Below, one piece after another: positions 8,739 through 17,149 of a DNA stretch of 64,000 nucleotides. The translations under genes and the position numbers were made by a program. This stretch comes from Bifidobacterium tissieri (GTDB lineage Bacteria; Actinomycetota; Actinomycetes; Actinomycetales; Bifidobacteriaceae). The stretch is from contig NZ_MWWV01000019.1 in assembly GCF_002259645.1 (NCBI RefSeq), positions 1 to 64,000 on the forward strand, given 5' to 3'. The notes beneath the pieces were generated by a model, which was not told the origin of the DNA, ran no database searches, and was given only the letters and a program-made list of their open reading frames with translations. Within the stretch, counting starts at the first letter, position 1. Every line of letters starts with the position of its first letter.

Positions 8739-10469
8739 ATGACAGATGGATACAAGCCGGTTGGGGACGGCGACTCGCAGTATGTGCCGCCGGACAGTGC
8801 GGCGACCGATGAAGGAGCTGGACAGCAGCCGTCGATGGGGGGTCCGTCGGTTTCGGGGGCGTCCGCATTTCCTCAGCAGCCCGATTCCGCCGTTTCTGGC
8901 ACCTATCAGTCCGGAACGGGAACACCGCTGCCGCAAGCCGCGCAGCCGTATCAGCCCTACTCGCCACAGCAGTCCTACGATCGGCAGCCGTTCAGCCAGC
9001 CTGCCTACGGCGGCTACGGTCAGGGTCAGGATTCTTCACAGTTCCAGTCCGGACAGCCTGATCAGCCCGGCGTGACGCAGCAGCCGTTTGGTCACTCGTT
9101 CGAGACTCCGGTTCCGGATTCGTCTCCGTTCCAGCCTCAGCAATCGGGAGCGCAGTCTGCTCAGCCGGCGGCGTTTGACGCCGGTGCCGGACACGACGCC
9201 AATGTGGCCGGATCCTCCGATCCATTTGGTGTCCCGCCATATACGACCGGCCCGGTCGCGCAGCCGCAGTCTCAGCCGACTGCACCGTTGCAGGTTCCCT
9301 CCGCTGAGCAGCCGACGTCAGCAGGAACGCAGCAACCGTTTGATGGAGCGACGGCATCGCCTGCCACTGACGACTCCTCTTCGTTGGACGCGCCCGCTCA
9401 GCCCGCTCAGCCCGTGTCCGACCCCTTTGCCGCGGGACCGGTTCCCCCGGTTTCGGCCGTGCCGTCCCAGCCGGCTGGCGGACCTCAGGTTCCCGGTGCT
9501 GGCCCGTCCGGCCCCGGCGTTCCCCCCGTCGGCGGCCAGCCGCCGTATGGCGGATTCCAGCAGTCCGGCCCCGGTCAGGTTCCGCAGGGTCAGCCGCCGT
9601 ATGGTGCGCCCATGCCCCCGGCTCAGAAGAAGCCCAACAAGAAGCTGGTTCTGGGACTGAGCATCGGTGGTGGCATCGCCGCGCTCGTCGTCATCGTGCT
9701 GGTCGTGCTCGCCTTCCTTCCCAGTGGCAAGCCGACCGCGGACGACTACACCAATGCGTTGAACCAGACGTCGAAGATCAGCACGAAGTACTACAGCATC
9801 AGGACGAAGCTCAATGATGTGTACGCCGTGAGCTACGATCCGTCCAAGAACATCGAAGATAGCGACATCACGAGTCTCAAGGAGAAGGTGAAGGACTATC
9901 AGAGTGCGGTGTCCGAGCTGGGGAAGCAGGACAAGCTCCTCAAGGACGAGAACGTCAAGGGCAAGTATGACGCCTATGTGAAGGCATCCGACGCATACGC
10001 CTCCTACATCAACGGTCTCGCCGATTCCGCAATGCCCATGTCCAAGTCGGTGAAGGCCTGCGCCACGGCACCGACGGCAAGCCTGTACGACAGCGACTTC
10101 TACGATAAGTACAACCAGTACATCAACGACTGCTCCACAAGCCTTGAAGAGCTCAGCAAGGCGAAGGACAAGGACGTGGCGAAGTACGGTACCGATATGA
10201 AGGACTACATCGGCAAGCTGGGTGACCTCATCCACCAGATGCAGGCGCTTGGTGATCCGAATAACATCCGATACGGCACTGATGAGTACAACAAGATGAG
10301 CGAGCTGTCGGACCAGTTCTACGAGCTGAGCTCCGATGGTTACGACATCGATTCCGCCTTCTCCGAGGCGCTCAAGGAGACCGAGGACAAGACGAATCCT
10401 GAGGATGCGCTCAACGATCTCAATGATGTGCTGCAGGACGGATTCCACGATGCGCTGAGCAAGAAGTGA
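8739..10469 (+). CDS. Pro/Gln-rich single-pass membrane protein of unknown function
   Basis: 576 residues in three parts. Residues 1-300 are low-complexity and rich in P, Q, S and G, with many QP, QQP and PPYG words and no signal peptide. One transmembrane helix lies at about 302-327, preceded by a KKPNKK stop-transfer patch, so the N-terminus should be cytoplasmic. The C-terminal 245 residues are Lys/Asp-rich and mostly helical, and would lie outside the cell. It contains only two cysteines, both in the outer domain, which could form a disulfide. The start is supported by AAGGAG at 8727-8732. Proline-rich cytoplasmic tails of this kind occur in several actinobacterial envelope proteins; no family is recognised. 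Confidence 0.82.
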   Translation: MTDGYKPVGDGDSQYVPPDSAATDEGAGQQPSMGGPSVSGASAFPQQPDSAVSGTYQSGTGTPLPQAAQPYQPYSPQQSYDRQPFSQPAYGGYGQGQDSSQFQSGQPDQPGVTQQPFGHSFETPVPDSSPFQPQQSGAQSAQPAAFDAGAGHDANVAGSSDPFGVPPYTTGPVAQPQSQPTAPLQVPSAEQPTSAGTQQPFDGATASPATDDSSSLDAPAQPAQPVSDPFAAGPVPPVSAVPSQPAGGPQVPGAGPSGPGVPPVGGQPPYGGFQQSGPGQVPQGQPPYGAPMPPAQKKPNKKLVLGLSIGGGIAALVVIVLVVLAFLPSGKPTADDYTNALNQTSKISTKYYSIRTKLNDVYAVSYDPSKNIEDSDITSLKEKVKDYQSAVSELGKQDKLLKDENVKGKYDAYVKASDAYASYINGLADSAMPMSKSVKACATAPTASLYDSDFYDKYNQYINDCSTSLEELSKAKDKDVAKYGTDMKDYIGKLGDLIHQMQALGDPNNIRYGTDEYNKMSELSDQFYELSSDGYDIDSAFSEALKETEDKTNPEDALNDLNDVLQDGFHDALSKK

Positions 10470-10563
10470 CGGCGTGGTCGATGGTCGGCCCCCGGTGTGT
10501 GGTGTTTGCCGGTGCCGCATCGACGGCGTTGCAGTGAAATTCCGAAGCTCTGACGTTTCCGAT

Positions 10564-10598
10564 GGGGCCCGCGTTTGTGGAATGCGAACGCGGGCCCC
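10564..10598 (+). terminator. GC-rich hairpin between the Pro/Gln-rich gene and aroA
   Basis: GGGGCCCGCGTT (10564-10575) pairs perfectly with AACGCGGGCCCC (10587-10598), a 12-bp stem with an 11-nt loop. There is no U-run, so termination may be Rho-assisted. It also rules out the in-frame ATG at 10575 as the aroA start. Confidence 0.65.
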
Positions 10599-10612
10599 GT
10601 CATGTCTCACGC

Positions 10613-10618
10613 TAGTAT
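10613..10618 (+). promoter_or_regulatory. -10 element placing the aroA transcript start at its ATG
   Basis: TAGTAT at 10613-10618 is followed by exactly 7 nt and then ATG 10626. This spacing puts the transcription start on the A of the start codon, the actinobacterial leaderless pattern. No Shine-Dalgarno sequence precedes the ATG. Confidence 0.55.
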
Positions 10619-10625
10619 GTCAGAC

Positions 10626-11966
10626 ATGACAGCTTCCACAGATCTTTGGCGCGCCCCCAAGGCGGCGGCGCCCCTCAATGCAACGGTAACCATTCCTGGC
10701 AGCAAGTCCCTGTCCAACCGGTATCTCATTCTTGCGGCCATGGGATCGCGGCCGGTCACCTTGATTGGTCTCCTGCGTTCGCGCGATACCGAACTCATGA
10801 TGGGAGCCCTTGAATCCCTAGGCGTGGAATGTCGGATCGATGACCATGAGGAAACCACGGTCACCGTTGTCCCGCCGGCCGACGGGGTGTTCAAGGGGAA
10901 TTCCTCGGTGTTCTGCGGGCTTGCCGGAACCGTGATGCGATTCGTGCCCGCGCTGGCCCTGTATGCCGATGGCCCGGTGCGGTTCGATGGAGACGAGCAG
11001 GCGTACCAGCGCCCGATGGCACCGTTGCTGGAGGGATTGGAACAGCTGGGTGCCCATATCGATTACGAGGGGGAGCGTGGTCGGTTGCCGTTCACGCTGA
11101 CGCCGCCCGAGCATGTTGCCGGTGGAGCAGTGTCGATCGACTCGTCCGGCTCCAGCCAGTTCATCTCCGGACTGTTGCTGGCCGCCCCGAAGCTGGGAAA
11201 CGGACTAACCCTGACCCATACCGGTGAACATCTGCCCAGCCTGCCACATATCCGCATGACCATGGCTGATCTTTCGGCCGCCGGTGTGAACGTGACCATG
11301 GATGATCACACGTGGACGGTACGTCACGGTGCCGTTCAGTTGCCGGAACGCGTGGTGGTGGAACCGGATCTGTCGAATGCGGCACCATTCCTTGGGGCGG
11401 CGTTGATCGCCGGAGGTACGGTTCGGGTTCCGAACTGGCCTGAGACGACCACGCAGCCTGGCGGCCTGCTGCCTGGTTATCTGGAACGTATGGGAGCCGA
11501 TGTGTCCGTTGAGGTGTCGGGCGACGGGGTGCGAACGTTGTCGGTCACATCCGATGGCACGATTCATGGACTTGGTGAGTTCGATCTTTCGGCGGCGGGG
11601 GAGATCGCGCCGTCTCTGGCCGCGATTCTGGTATTCGCCGACGCTCCGACATCACTGGTGGGCATCGGACATCTGCGTGGTCATGAAACGAACCGTCTGG
11701 AGGCGCTGGTCACGGAGATCGAGCGTGTGGGTGGCAGCGCCCATGAGTTGCCTGATGGTCTGCATATCGATGCCGTTCCCTCGGACGTGTTGCATGGTGC
11801 CGTGATGGAGACGTATGCGGATCATCGTATGGCTACGTTTGCTGCCATGCTGGGATTGCGCATCGACGGCATCGATGTCGTCAACGTGGCGACCACGCGT
11901 AAGACCATTCCGGACTTTGTCGGACTGTGGACGTCCATGCTGGGAAAGGACACTTCGACTAACTGA
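10626..11966 (+). CDS. aroA: 3-phosphoshikimate 1-carboxyvinyltransferase (EPSP synthase)
   Basis: 446 residues. The enzyme joins PEP to shikimate-3-phosphate, the sixth step of the shikimate pathway. PGSKSLSNR (about 24-32) and GLAGTVMRF (about 98-106) are the PEP/S3P binding motifs, and the C-terminus has the MATFAAMLGL and TIPDF segments of the second domain. I chose ATG 10626 because in-frame upstream ATGs lie within a hairpin or lack signals, while this one sits 7 nt after a -10 hexamer. The other aro genes are 41 kb away at 53-56 kb, so aroA is separate from the cluster. Confidence 0.93.
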   Translation: MTASTDLWRAPKAAAPLNATVTIPGSKSLSNRYLILAAMGSRPVTLIGLLRSRDTELMMGALESLGVECRIDDHEETTVTVVPPADGVFKGNSSVFCGLAGTVMRFVPALALYADGPVRFDGDEQAYQRPMAPLLEGLEQLGAHIDYEGERGRLPFTLTPPEHVAGGAVSIDSSGSSQFISGLLLAAPKLGNGLTLTHTGEHLPSLPHIRMTMADLSAAGVNVTMDDHTWTVRHGAVQLPERVVVEPDLSNAAPFLGAALIAGGTVRVPNWPETTTQPGGLLPGYLERMGADVSVEVSGDGVRTLSVTSDGTIHGLGEFDLSAAGEIAPSLAAILVFADAPTSLVGIGHLRGHETNRLEALVTEIERVGGSAHELPDGLHIDAVPSDVLHGAVMETYADHRMATFAAMLGLRIDGIDVVNVATTRKTIPDFVGLWTSMLGKDTSTN

Positions 11967-11984
11967 CGTTTCCTCTTGCAGACA

Positions 11985-12180
11985 CAATGATGGGGTGGCC
12001 GTCCACATCGGATGGCCACCGTTGCAAGCTAGTTTGTTTTGGCTTGCAGGACACTCTTGCGGGTGTCCGCTCCAAGTCTTATGCCATTGTCATGGCTGCT
12101 TGGCTCGCGTTTCACTGCGGATTGCCCGCCGCCCCGGAGGGTGGCTGGTCTTACGTCCGCTCCACGTGCGTTTATGGTCT
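11985..12180 (-). ncRNA. Predicted omega/re-RNA (TnpB guide RNA)
   Basis: TnpB nucleases are guided by an RNA made from the 3' end of tnpB and the element's right end. Here that interval contains three stem candidates on the minus strand. They are GGACAC/GTGTCC inside the last tnpB codons (about 12068-12049), TGCAAGCC/GCTTGCA just past the stop, and GGTGGCC/GGCCACC (12020-11994). The guide would be copied from the bases beyond the right end, that is, the aroA 3' flank. This is inferred from family behaviour and position. Confidence 0.4.
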
Positions 12181-13329
12181 CCGGGGCACTCCCGGCGACC
12201 TTGATGTTGATCGCGGCGTTCAGGTCGCGGTCGATCACGAGTCCGCATCCGTCGCAATGGTAGACGCGCTCGGACAGGGAGAGCTTGGCTTTCACCCTCC
12301 CGCAGTTCGAGCATGTCCTGCTTGACGGATACCAGCGGTCGATGACGTGCAGTCGTGCGCCGGTTCGCATGGTCTTGTATTCCAGTTGGCGGCGTATCTC
12401 GAAGAAGGATGCGTCCTCTATCGCCTTGGCGAGCCGATGGTTTCCGACCATGCCATGCACGTTCAGGTCTTCGATCGAGATGTCCGAGTAGGTGGAGGCG
12501 AGTCGCGTGGTGAGCTTGTCCAGCAGGTCGCGCCGCTGGTTGGCGACGCGCGCGTGCAGACGCGCCACGCGTTCGCGCGCCCTGCGCCGACGGTTCGAGC
12601 CTTTCGTCTTGCGGGACAACGCCTTCTGCGCGCGTTTCAACCGACGCTCGCTCATCCCCAATGCATGTGGGTTGGCGATCATGGTGCCGTCCGACAATAC
12701 GGCCAGCGTCTTGACACCGAGGTCGATGCCGACCGCACCGCCTTTCGGAGGCACCAATGGCGCATTGTCGGCCCGTTCCACGGTCAGCGCGGCGTGCCAG
12801 CGTCCCGCATGCCGGCTGACGGTCATGCGCAGCACCCGACCATCGCCGACCCGCTTCGCCACGTTCTCCATGCAGTGCACGCGGCCGATCCGCGGCAGTC
12901 TCAACGCGTTCGCGTCCCCGTCGATCAGACCGTATGAGCCGGTCGTGTATGCGAACCGGGGTGTTGTCCGATCCTTCGCCCTGAACCGGGGGAAGCCAAC
13001 GCGACGGCCCCTGCGTCGCCCCCTGCGGCTTTTCGACCAGTTCGCAAGGCGTTCGACAGGGCCTCCAGACCGCTGTTGTACGCCTCCTTGCTGTTCTCCC
13101 GCCACCACGGCACACCGCTCCCGTCCACGGCCAGCGTGTCCTTGTTGGCGTTCCACCAGCGGCGCAGCGCGTACAGCGACCACTCCGGCTTCCCGCGCAC
13201 GTCGATCATTGCCTTGACATGGGCGAGACCCGCGTTGAACGCGAACCGCGCCGCCCCCGCATGCGCGACCAACAGCCGCTCCTGCGTGGGGGTCGGGTCC
13301 AACGCGACCCTGACCGCCTCAAGCATCAT
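12029..13329 (-). pseudogene. tnpB: TnpB RNA-guided nuclease, frameshifted
   Basis: The N-terminal part starts at 13329 (overlapping the tnpA end) and reads to about KEAYNSGLEALSNAL. The homologous continuation NWSKSRRGRRRGRRVGFPRF is in another frame, reached by one missing base near 13041-13050. The C-terminal part keeps the whole RuvC-like site: Asp in GIDLGVKT, Glu in ISIEDLNV, a CSNCG...CDGCG zinc ribbon and the last Asp in DRDLNAAIN. Restored length would be about 433 residues, normal for TnpB. Without a frameshift or sequencing error the protein is split and probably inactive. Confidence 0.85.
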
Positions 13330-13900
13330 GAGCCGCCCTCAACGCGGCCTCCGCCTTGTTCCTGGCGGCATGCCTGCCGTACAGGCGCGCGCAGAACGAG
13401 GTCAGCACCTCGGTCATGTCACATACGAGGTCATCATCCAGCTCCGAATCGTCCACGACGATCAGCCTGCGCCCCGCCGCCTTCAACGCGGACTCAACGA
13501 GTCCCGCGTCCATGCGCGCCAGCCGGTCGCGATGCTCCACGATGATGGTGCCCACCGTGGAGTCGGCGAGGATTCGGTTCAATCTGCGCCGCCTGTCGTT
13601 CATGCCACTGCCGGTCTCCGTGACCACCTCCGGGGATTCGACGCCCATATTGATGGCGAACGCCTTCAACCGGTCCGCCTGACGCTGCAGATCATCCTTC
13701 CGGTCGGATGAAGAGACCCGCGCATAGCAGACCGTACGCGAACCCACGGCGGGAACAGCGGGCTTCTCATACTTCGGGTCATGGATGAGCCACACGCTAC
13801 CCGAACGCTCGAACGGGACCGGCATACGATTCTCACGACACCACTTCCACACCGTCTGCTCGTTCAACCCCTCACGAGCCGCCCATTCCTTCACACGCAT
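13319..13900 (-). CDS. tnpA: IS607-type serine recombinase TnpA
   Basis: 193 residues. An N-terminal MerR-like DNA-binding helix-turn-helix (VKEWAAREGLNEQTVWKWCRE) precedes a resolvase domain. RVSSSDRKDDL contains the nucleophilic serine, and EHRDRLAR contains the conserved arginines. This order, HTH before the catalytic domain, is specific to IS607. ATG 13900 follows a -10 (TATGAT at 13912-13907) by 6 nt, so the message is probably leaderless. The 3' end overlaps the start of tnpB, indicating coupled expression. Confidence 0.92.
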   Translation of the reverse strand: MRVKEWAAREGLNEQTVWKWCRENRMPVPFERSGSVWLIHDPKYEKPAVPAVGSRTVCYARVSSSDRKDDLQRQADRLKAFAINMGVESPEVVTETGSGMNDRRRRLNRILADSTVGTIIVEHRDRLARMDAGLVESALKAAGRRLIVVDDSELDDDLVCDMTEVLTSFCARLYGRHAARNKAEAALRAAHDA

Positions 13901-13906
13901 GAATAA

Positions 13907-13912
13907 ATCATA
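13907..13912 (-). promoter_or_regulatory. -10 element of tnpA
   Basis: TATGAT on the minus strand, 6 nt before ATG 13900. A TTGTTT about 18 nt further upstream could be the -35. Confidence 0.45.
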
Positions 13913-13989
13913 ACATGTCAAAACAAGGAAAAACAAGTCAACACGGCATCATGCGACAGTCCCATCATCGTATGAGTAAGCATATGAAA

Positions 13990-14037
13990 AATCCGGTTGT
14001 CATTCATGCGTAGAACTGCATGAATGACAACCGGATT
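13990..14037 (-). terminator. Intrinsic terminator of ackA
   Basis: AATCCGGTTGTCATTCATGC (13990-14009) is the exact complement of 14018-14037, a perfect 20-bp stem with an 8-nt loop. On the minus strand it ends in a run of U and follows the ackA stop by about 30 nt. Confidence 0.88.
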
Positions 14038-14069
14038 AGCGTCACTCAATCAATGATTGCCAGTGATGC

Positions 14070-15299
14070 TCACTTGGTGAACACGTTGCCGTAGGAGTCC
14101 TTGCCCTCGGCGGCGATGGCGGCGGACTTGCGGGCGATGGCAAGCTCCTCGTTGGTCGGGTAGACGGCCACGATGACGGAGCTGTCGGGCGTGGAGATGA
14201 TGCGCGGCTCGGAGGTGTGCACGTTGTTCTTCTCCTCGTCCAACTTCACGCCGAACGGAGCAAGGCGGTCGATGACCATCTTGCGGATGGGGGAGGCGTT
14301 CTCGCCGACACCGGCGGTGAAGGTGATCACGTCCACGCCACCCATCTGGGCGGTGTAGTTGCCGATGTAGGCCACGATGCGGTGCACGTACACGTCGAGG
14401 GCCAGCTGGGCGTTCTCGTCGCCCTCATCGGCCAGACGCATGACCTCGCGCATGTCGCCGAAGCCGGTCATGCCGGTCAGACCGGACTTCTTGTTGAACA
14501 GGGAGTCCAGCTCATCCACGTTCATGTGGGCGTTGCGGATCAGGTGGAACACGACAGCCGGGTCGATGTCACCGGTACGGCCACCCATGACCAGACCCTC
14601 GAGCGGAGTGAGGCCCATGGAGGTGTCGATCGGCTTGCCGGAGATCTGGGCGGAGGCGGAGGCACCGTTACCGATGTGCAGCACGATCTGCTTGAGACCC
14701 TCGGCCGGCTTGCCGATGAGCTCGGGAACCACGGAGCCAACGAACTCGTGGGAGGTGCCGTGAGCGCCGTAACGGCGGATCTGGTAACGATCGGCGATCT
14801 CCTTGTTCAGGGCGTAGGTGCTGGCCTCCTTGGGCAGCTGGAAGAAGAAGGAGGAGTCGAAGACGAAGACCTGCGGCACGTCGGGCAGCAGAGTGCGCAT
14901 GACTTCGGCGCCGGTGGCCTCAGGGCCGTTGTGCAGCGGAGCCAGCACGGCCAGATCCTTGACCTTGCCGATGGTCTTGTCGGTGACCAGAGCCGGACGC
15001 GGGAAGATGGAGCCGCCCTGCACCACACGATGGCCGACAGCCACGATGCCGGACTCGTTCAGATCCGGACCATACTCCTTGAAGAAGCCGAGCACGCGCT
15101 TGAGGCCTTCCTCGTGATCGTGGATCGGCTCGGTCAGCTTGTGCTTTTCGCCGTTGTATTCGTGCTTGTAGTTGCCGTCGATCGGTTCGCCGATCTTCTC
15201 AACCAGACCGGATGCGATACCTTCACCGGTTTCGAGATCCACCAGCTGGTACTTGATCGAGCTGGAGCCGGAGTTGATGACAAGGACGGTTTTCGCCAT
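14070..15299 (-). CDS. ackA: Acetate kinase
   Basis: 409 residues. It transfers phosphate from acetyl phosphate to ADP, the main substrate-level ATP step after phosphoketolase in the bifid shunt. The ASKHA-fold signature NSGSSSIKY is at residues 9-17, and the GNGASASA and GLTPLEGLVMGGRTGDIDP segments form the nucleotide and substrate site. ATG 15299 is chosen over 15314 because GGAGG lies 8 nt before it. It is transcribed alone, with a strong terminator downstream and a CRP-like dyad about 150 bp upstream. Confidence 0.96.
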   Translation of the reverse strand: MAKTVLVINSGSSSIKYQLVDLETGEGIASGLVEKIGEPIDGNYKHEYNGEKHKLTEPIHDHEEGLKRVLGFFKEYGPDLNESGIVAVGHRVVQGGSIFPRPALVTDKTIGKVKDLAVLAPLHNGPEATGAEVMRTLLPDVPQVFVFDSSFFFQLPKEASTYALNKEIADRYQIRRYGAHGTSHEFVGSVVPELIGKPAEGLKQIVLHIGNGASASAQISGKPIDTSMGLTPLEGLVMGGRTGDIDPAVVFHLIRNAHMNVDELDSLFNKKSGLTGMTGFGDMREVMRLADEGDENAQLALDVYVHRIVAYIGNYTAQMGGVDVITFTAGVGENASPIRKMVIDRLAPFGVKLDEEKNNVHTSEPRIISTPDSSVIVAVYPTNEELAIARKSAAIAAEGKDSYGNVFTK

Positions 15300-15448
15300 T
15301 AGGGCTTCCTCCATGACTACTAGTGATTGGGGAGCATAATTGCTCCACTTCCTTGATCGAGGGTACTCGTTGGTGGCTACATTCCGGTAGTGATTTGCAT
15401 GGTTTTTTCATTGGGGAACCATTGACATCGCAAGGAATCGAAATGATT

Positions 15449-15464
15449 TGTGAGGAATGTCACA
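15449..15464. promoter_or_regulatory. CRP/GlxR-like palindromic site upstream of ackA
   Basis: TGTGA-GGAATG-TCACA has both half-sites identical to the CRP-family consensus TGTGA-N6-TCACA. It lies about 150 bp before the ackA ATG. In related actinobacteria GlxR, a CRP-family protein, binds such sites in central-carbon genes. Whether this genome has the regulator cannot be seen here. Confidence 0.5.
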
Positions 15465-15489
15465 CCTGACGCATTCGTGTCCGCGCATG

Positions 15490-15528
15490 CAACAAGGGTG
15501 CCCGGTCGAGACCATGGCACCCCTGTTG
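15490..15528. terminator. Hairpin downstream of guaA
   Basis: CAACAAGGGTGCC (15490-15502) pairs with GGCACCCCTGTTG (15516-15528) with one mismatch. The T-rich tail is on the + strand (CGTTCTTTTGG), so its polarity is ambiguous; guaA is the only gene that ends nearby. Confidence 0.5.
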
Positions 15529-15586
15529 CGTTCTTTTGGTGATCTGTCAATCTATGACTGATTGGCAGATCGGCAAGTCCCCTGCA

Positions 15587-17149
15587 TCACTCCCATTCGA
15601 TGGTTGCCGGCGGCTTGCTGGTGCAGTCGAGGACGACTCGGTTGATCTGACGGCATTCATTGGTGATGCGCGTGGAGATCACGGCGAGCACATCGTAGGG
15701 CAGACGGGACCAGTCGGCGGTCATGGCATCCTCCGAGGACACCGGACGCAGGACGATGGGGGAGCCGTAGGTACGTTCGTCGCCCTGGACGCCCACGGAG
15801 TGCACGTCAGCGAGCAGCACGACCGGGCACTGCCAGATGTCGCGGTCGAGACCGGCCTTGGTGAGCTCCTCGCGGGCGATCGCGTCGGCTTCGCGCAGCA
15901 GATCGAGACGTTCCTTGGTGATCTCGCCGATGATACGGATGCCGAGGCCCGGGCCGGGGAACGGCTGACGCCAGACGATCTCGTCGGGCAGGCCGAGCTC
16001 GGTGCCGATGGCGCGCACCTCGTCCTTGAAGAGGGTGCGCAGCGGTTCGATAAGCTGGAACTTGATGTCCTTGGGCAGGCCGCCCACGTTGTGATGGCTC
16101 TTGATGTTGGCCGCACCGTCTCCGCCACCGGATTCGACGACGTCAGGGTAGAGGGTGCCCTGAACGAGGAACTTGACCTCCTTGCCGCGGGCACCAGCCT
16201 CTTCGAGCACCTGCAGCTGGGCCTTTTCGAAGGTGCGGATGAACTTCTCGCCGATGATCTTGCGCTTGCGCTCGGGTTCGGAGACACCCTTGAGCGCGGT
16301 GAGGAAGTCGTCGGCCGCATCGACGGTGATGAGGCGGATGCCGGTGGCCTCGACGAAGTCGTGCTTCACCTGCTCGACCTCGCCCTTGCGCAGCAGACCA
16401 TGGTCCACGAACACGCAGGTGAGCTGGTCACCGATGGCCTTGTGCACGAGTGCCGCGGCGACGGCGGAGTCCACGCCGCCGGACAGGCCGCAGATGACCT
16501 CGGCGTCGCCGACCTGCTCGCGGATCTTGGCGACTTGATCGTCGATGATGCTGGATGCGGTCCAGTTGTCAGGCAGTCCGGCGCACTTGTGCAGGAAGTT
16601 TTCAATGAGATCCTGACCGAGCGGGGTGTGCTTGACCTCGGGGTGCCACTGCACGCCGTAGAGCTTGCGGGATTCGTCGGCCATGGCGGCGACGGGGGCG
16701 CCCTCGGTGTGCGCGAGCACCTTGAATCCCTCGGGGGCCTTGTTGACGGCCACGCCGTGGCTCATCCAGGTGCTCTGGTCGGTGGGGGAGCCGGCGAGGA
16801 TGCCCTCGGCATCGGTGATGACGGCGGGGGTCTTGCCGTATTCGCCGAGCGCGGCCTTGTCGACGTCGCCGCCGAGTTCATGCGCCATCACCTGGAAGCC
16901 GTAGCAGATGCCGAGCACGGGGACGCCGGCGTCGAAGATCTTTGTATCGATGCTGGGGGCGCCGGGTTCGAATACCGAGGCGGGGCCACCGGAAAGAATG
17001 ATTGCCTGCGGGTCCTTGGCTAGGATCTCATCCACGGGCATGGAGTGCGGCACCAGTTCGGAATAGATGTGCGCTTCGCGCACGCGGCGTGCGATCAACT
17101 GCGCGTACTGAGCGCCGAAGTCGACGACGAGAACCGGTCCTTTGGCCAT
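15587..17149 (-). CDS. guaA: GMP synthase, glutamine-hydrolysing
   Basis: 520 residues. It converts XMP to GMP using glutamine and ATP. The class I amidotransferase domain has Cys82 in GICYG and His169 in WHPE. The ATP-pyrophosphatase domain has the P-loop SGGVDS at 223-228, and the C-terminal dimerisation domain ends in [11 protein letters not shown], the usual ending. The full-length two-domain form is intact. It sits between ackA and xfp, an order unrelated in pathway but plausibly conserved in bifidobacteria. Confidence 0.97.
   Translation of the reverse strand: MAKGPVLVVDFGAQYAQLIARRVREAHIYSELVPHSMPVDEILAKDPQAIILSGGPASVFEPGAPSIDTKIFDAGVPVLGICYGFQVMAHELGGDVDKAALGEYGKTPAVITDAEGILAGSPTDQSTWMSHGVAVNKAPEGFKVLAHTEGAPVAAMADESRKLYGVQWHPEVKHTPLGQDLIENFLHKCAGLPDNWTASSIIDDQVAKIREQVGDAEVICGLSGGVDSAVAAALVHKAIGDQLTCVFVDHGLLRKGEVEQVKHDFVEATGIRLITVDAADDFLTALKGVSEPERKRKIIGEKFIRTFEKAQLQVLEEAGARGKEVKFLVQGTLYPDVVESGGGDGAANIKSHHNVGGLPKDIKFQLIEPLRTLFKDEVRAIGTELGLPDEIVWRQPFPGPGLGIRIIGEITKERLDLLREADAIAREELTKAGLDRDIWQCPVVLLADVHSVGVQGDERTYGSPIVLRPVSSEDAMTADWSRLPYDVLAVISTRITNECRQINRVVLDCTSKPPATIEWE

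Larger units (their letters stand above)
11985..13960 (-). mobile_element. IS607-family element (tnpA + tnpB)
   Basis: A serine-recombinase tnpA overlaps a downstream tnpB, both on the minus strand, the defining layout of IS607. The element lies between aroA and the terminator of ackA. Exact ends cannot be fixed because IS607 elements lack terminal inverted repeats. The left end lies somewhere beyond 13913, where TTGTTTT-type repeats occur, and the right end lies between the aroA stop and tnpB. Confidence 0.75.
15300..15586. promoter_or_regulatory. ackA upstream region
   Basis: 286 bases without a gene, between the start of ackA and the end of guaA. It holds the TGTGA-N6-TCACA dyad (15449-15464), the hairpin at 15490-15528 and the ackA ribosome-binding site. 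The AT-rich part (15380-15450) should contain the ackA promoter, although no clean hexamer pair stands out. Confidence 0.5.

Noticed and set aside
10575-10625. Longer N-terminus for AroA starting at 10575
   Set aside because: Its start lies inside a perfect 12-bp hairpin with no ribosome-binding site, and the AroA fold begins after 10626.
12029-13936. Cas-like or CRISPR-linked nuclease
   Set aside because: TnpB shares the RuvC fold with Cas12 but there is no repeat-spacer array; the IS607 tnpA overlap explains it.
15536-17023. Open frame on the + strand opposite guaA
   Set aside because: Shadow of guaA, with repetitive Gly/Ala/Asp/Val composition and no start signals.
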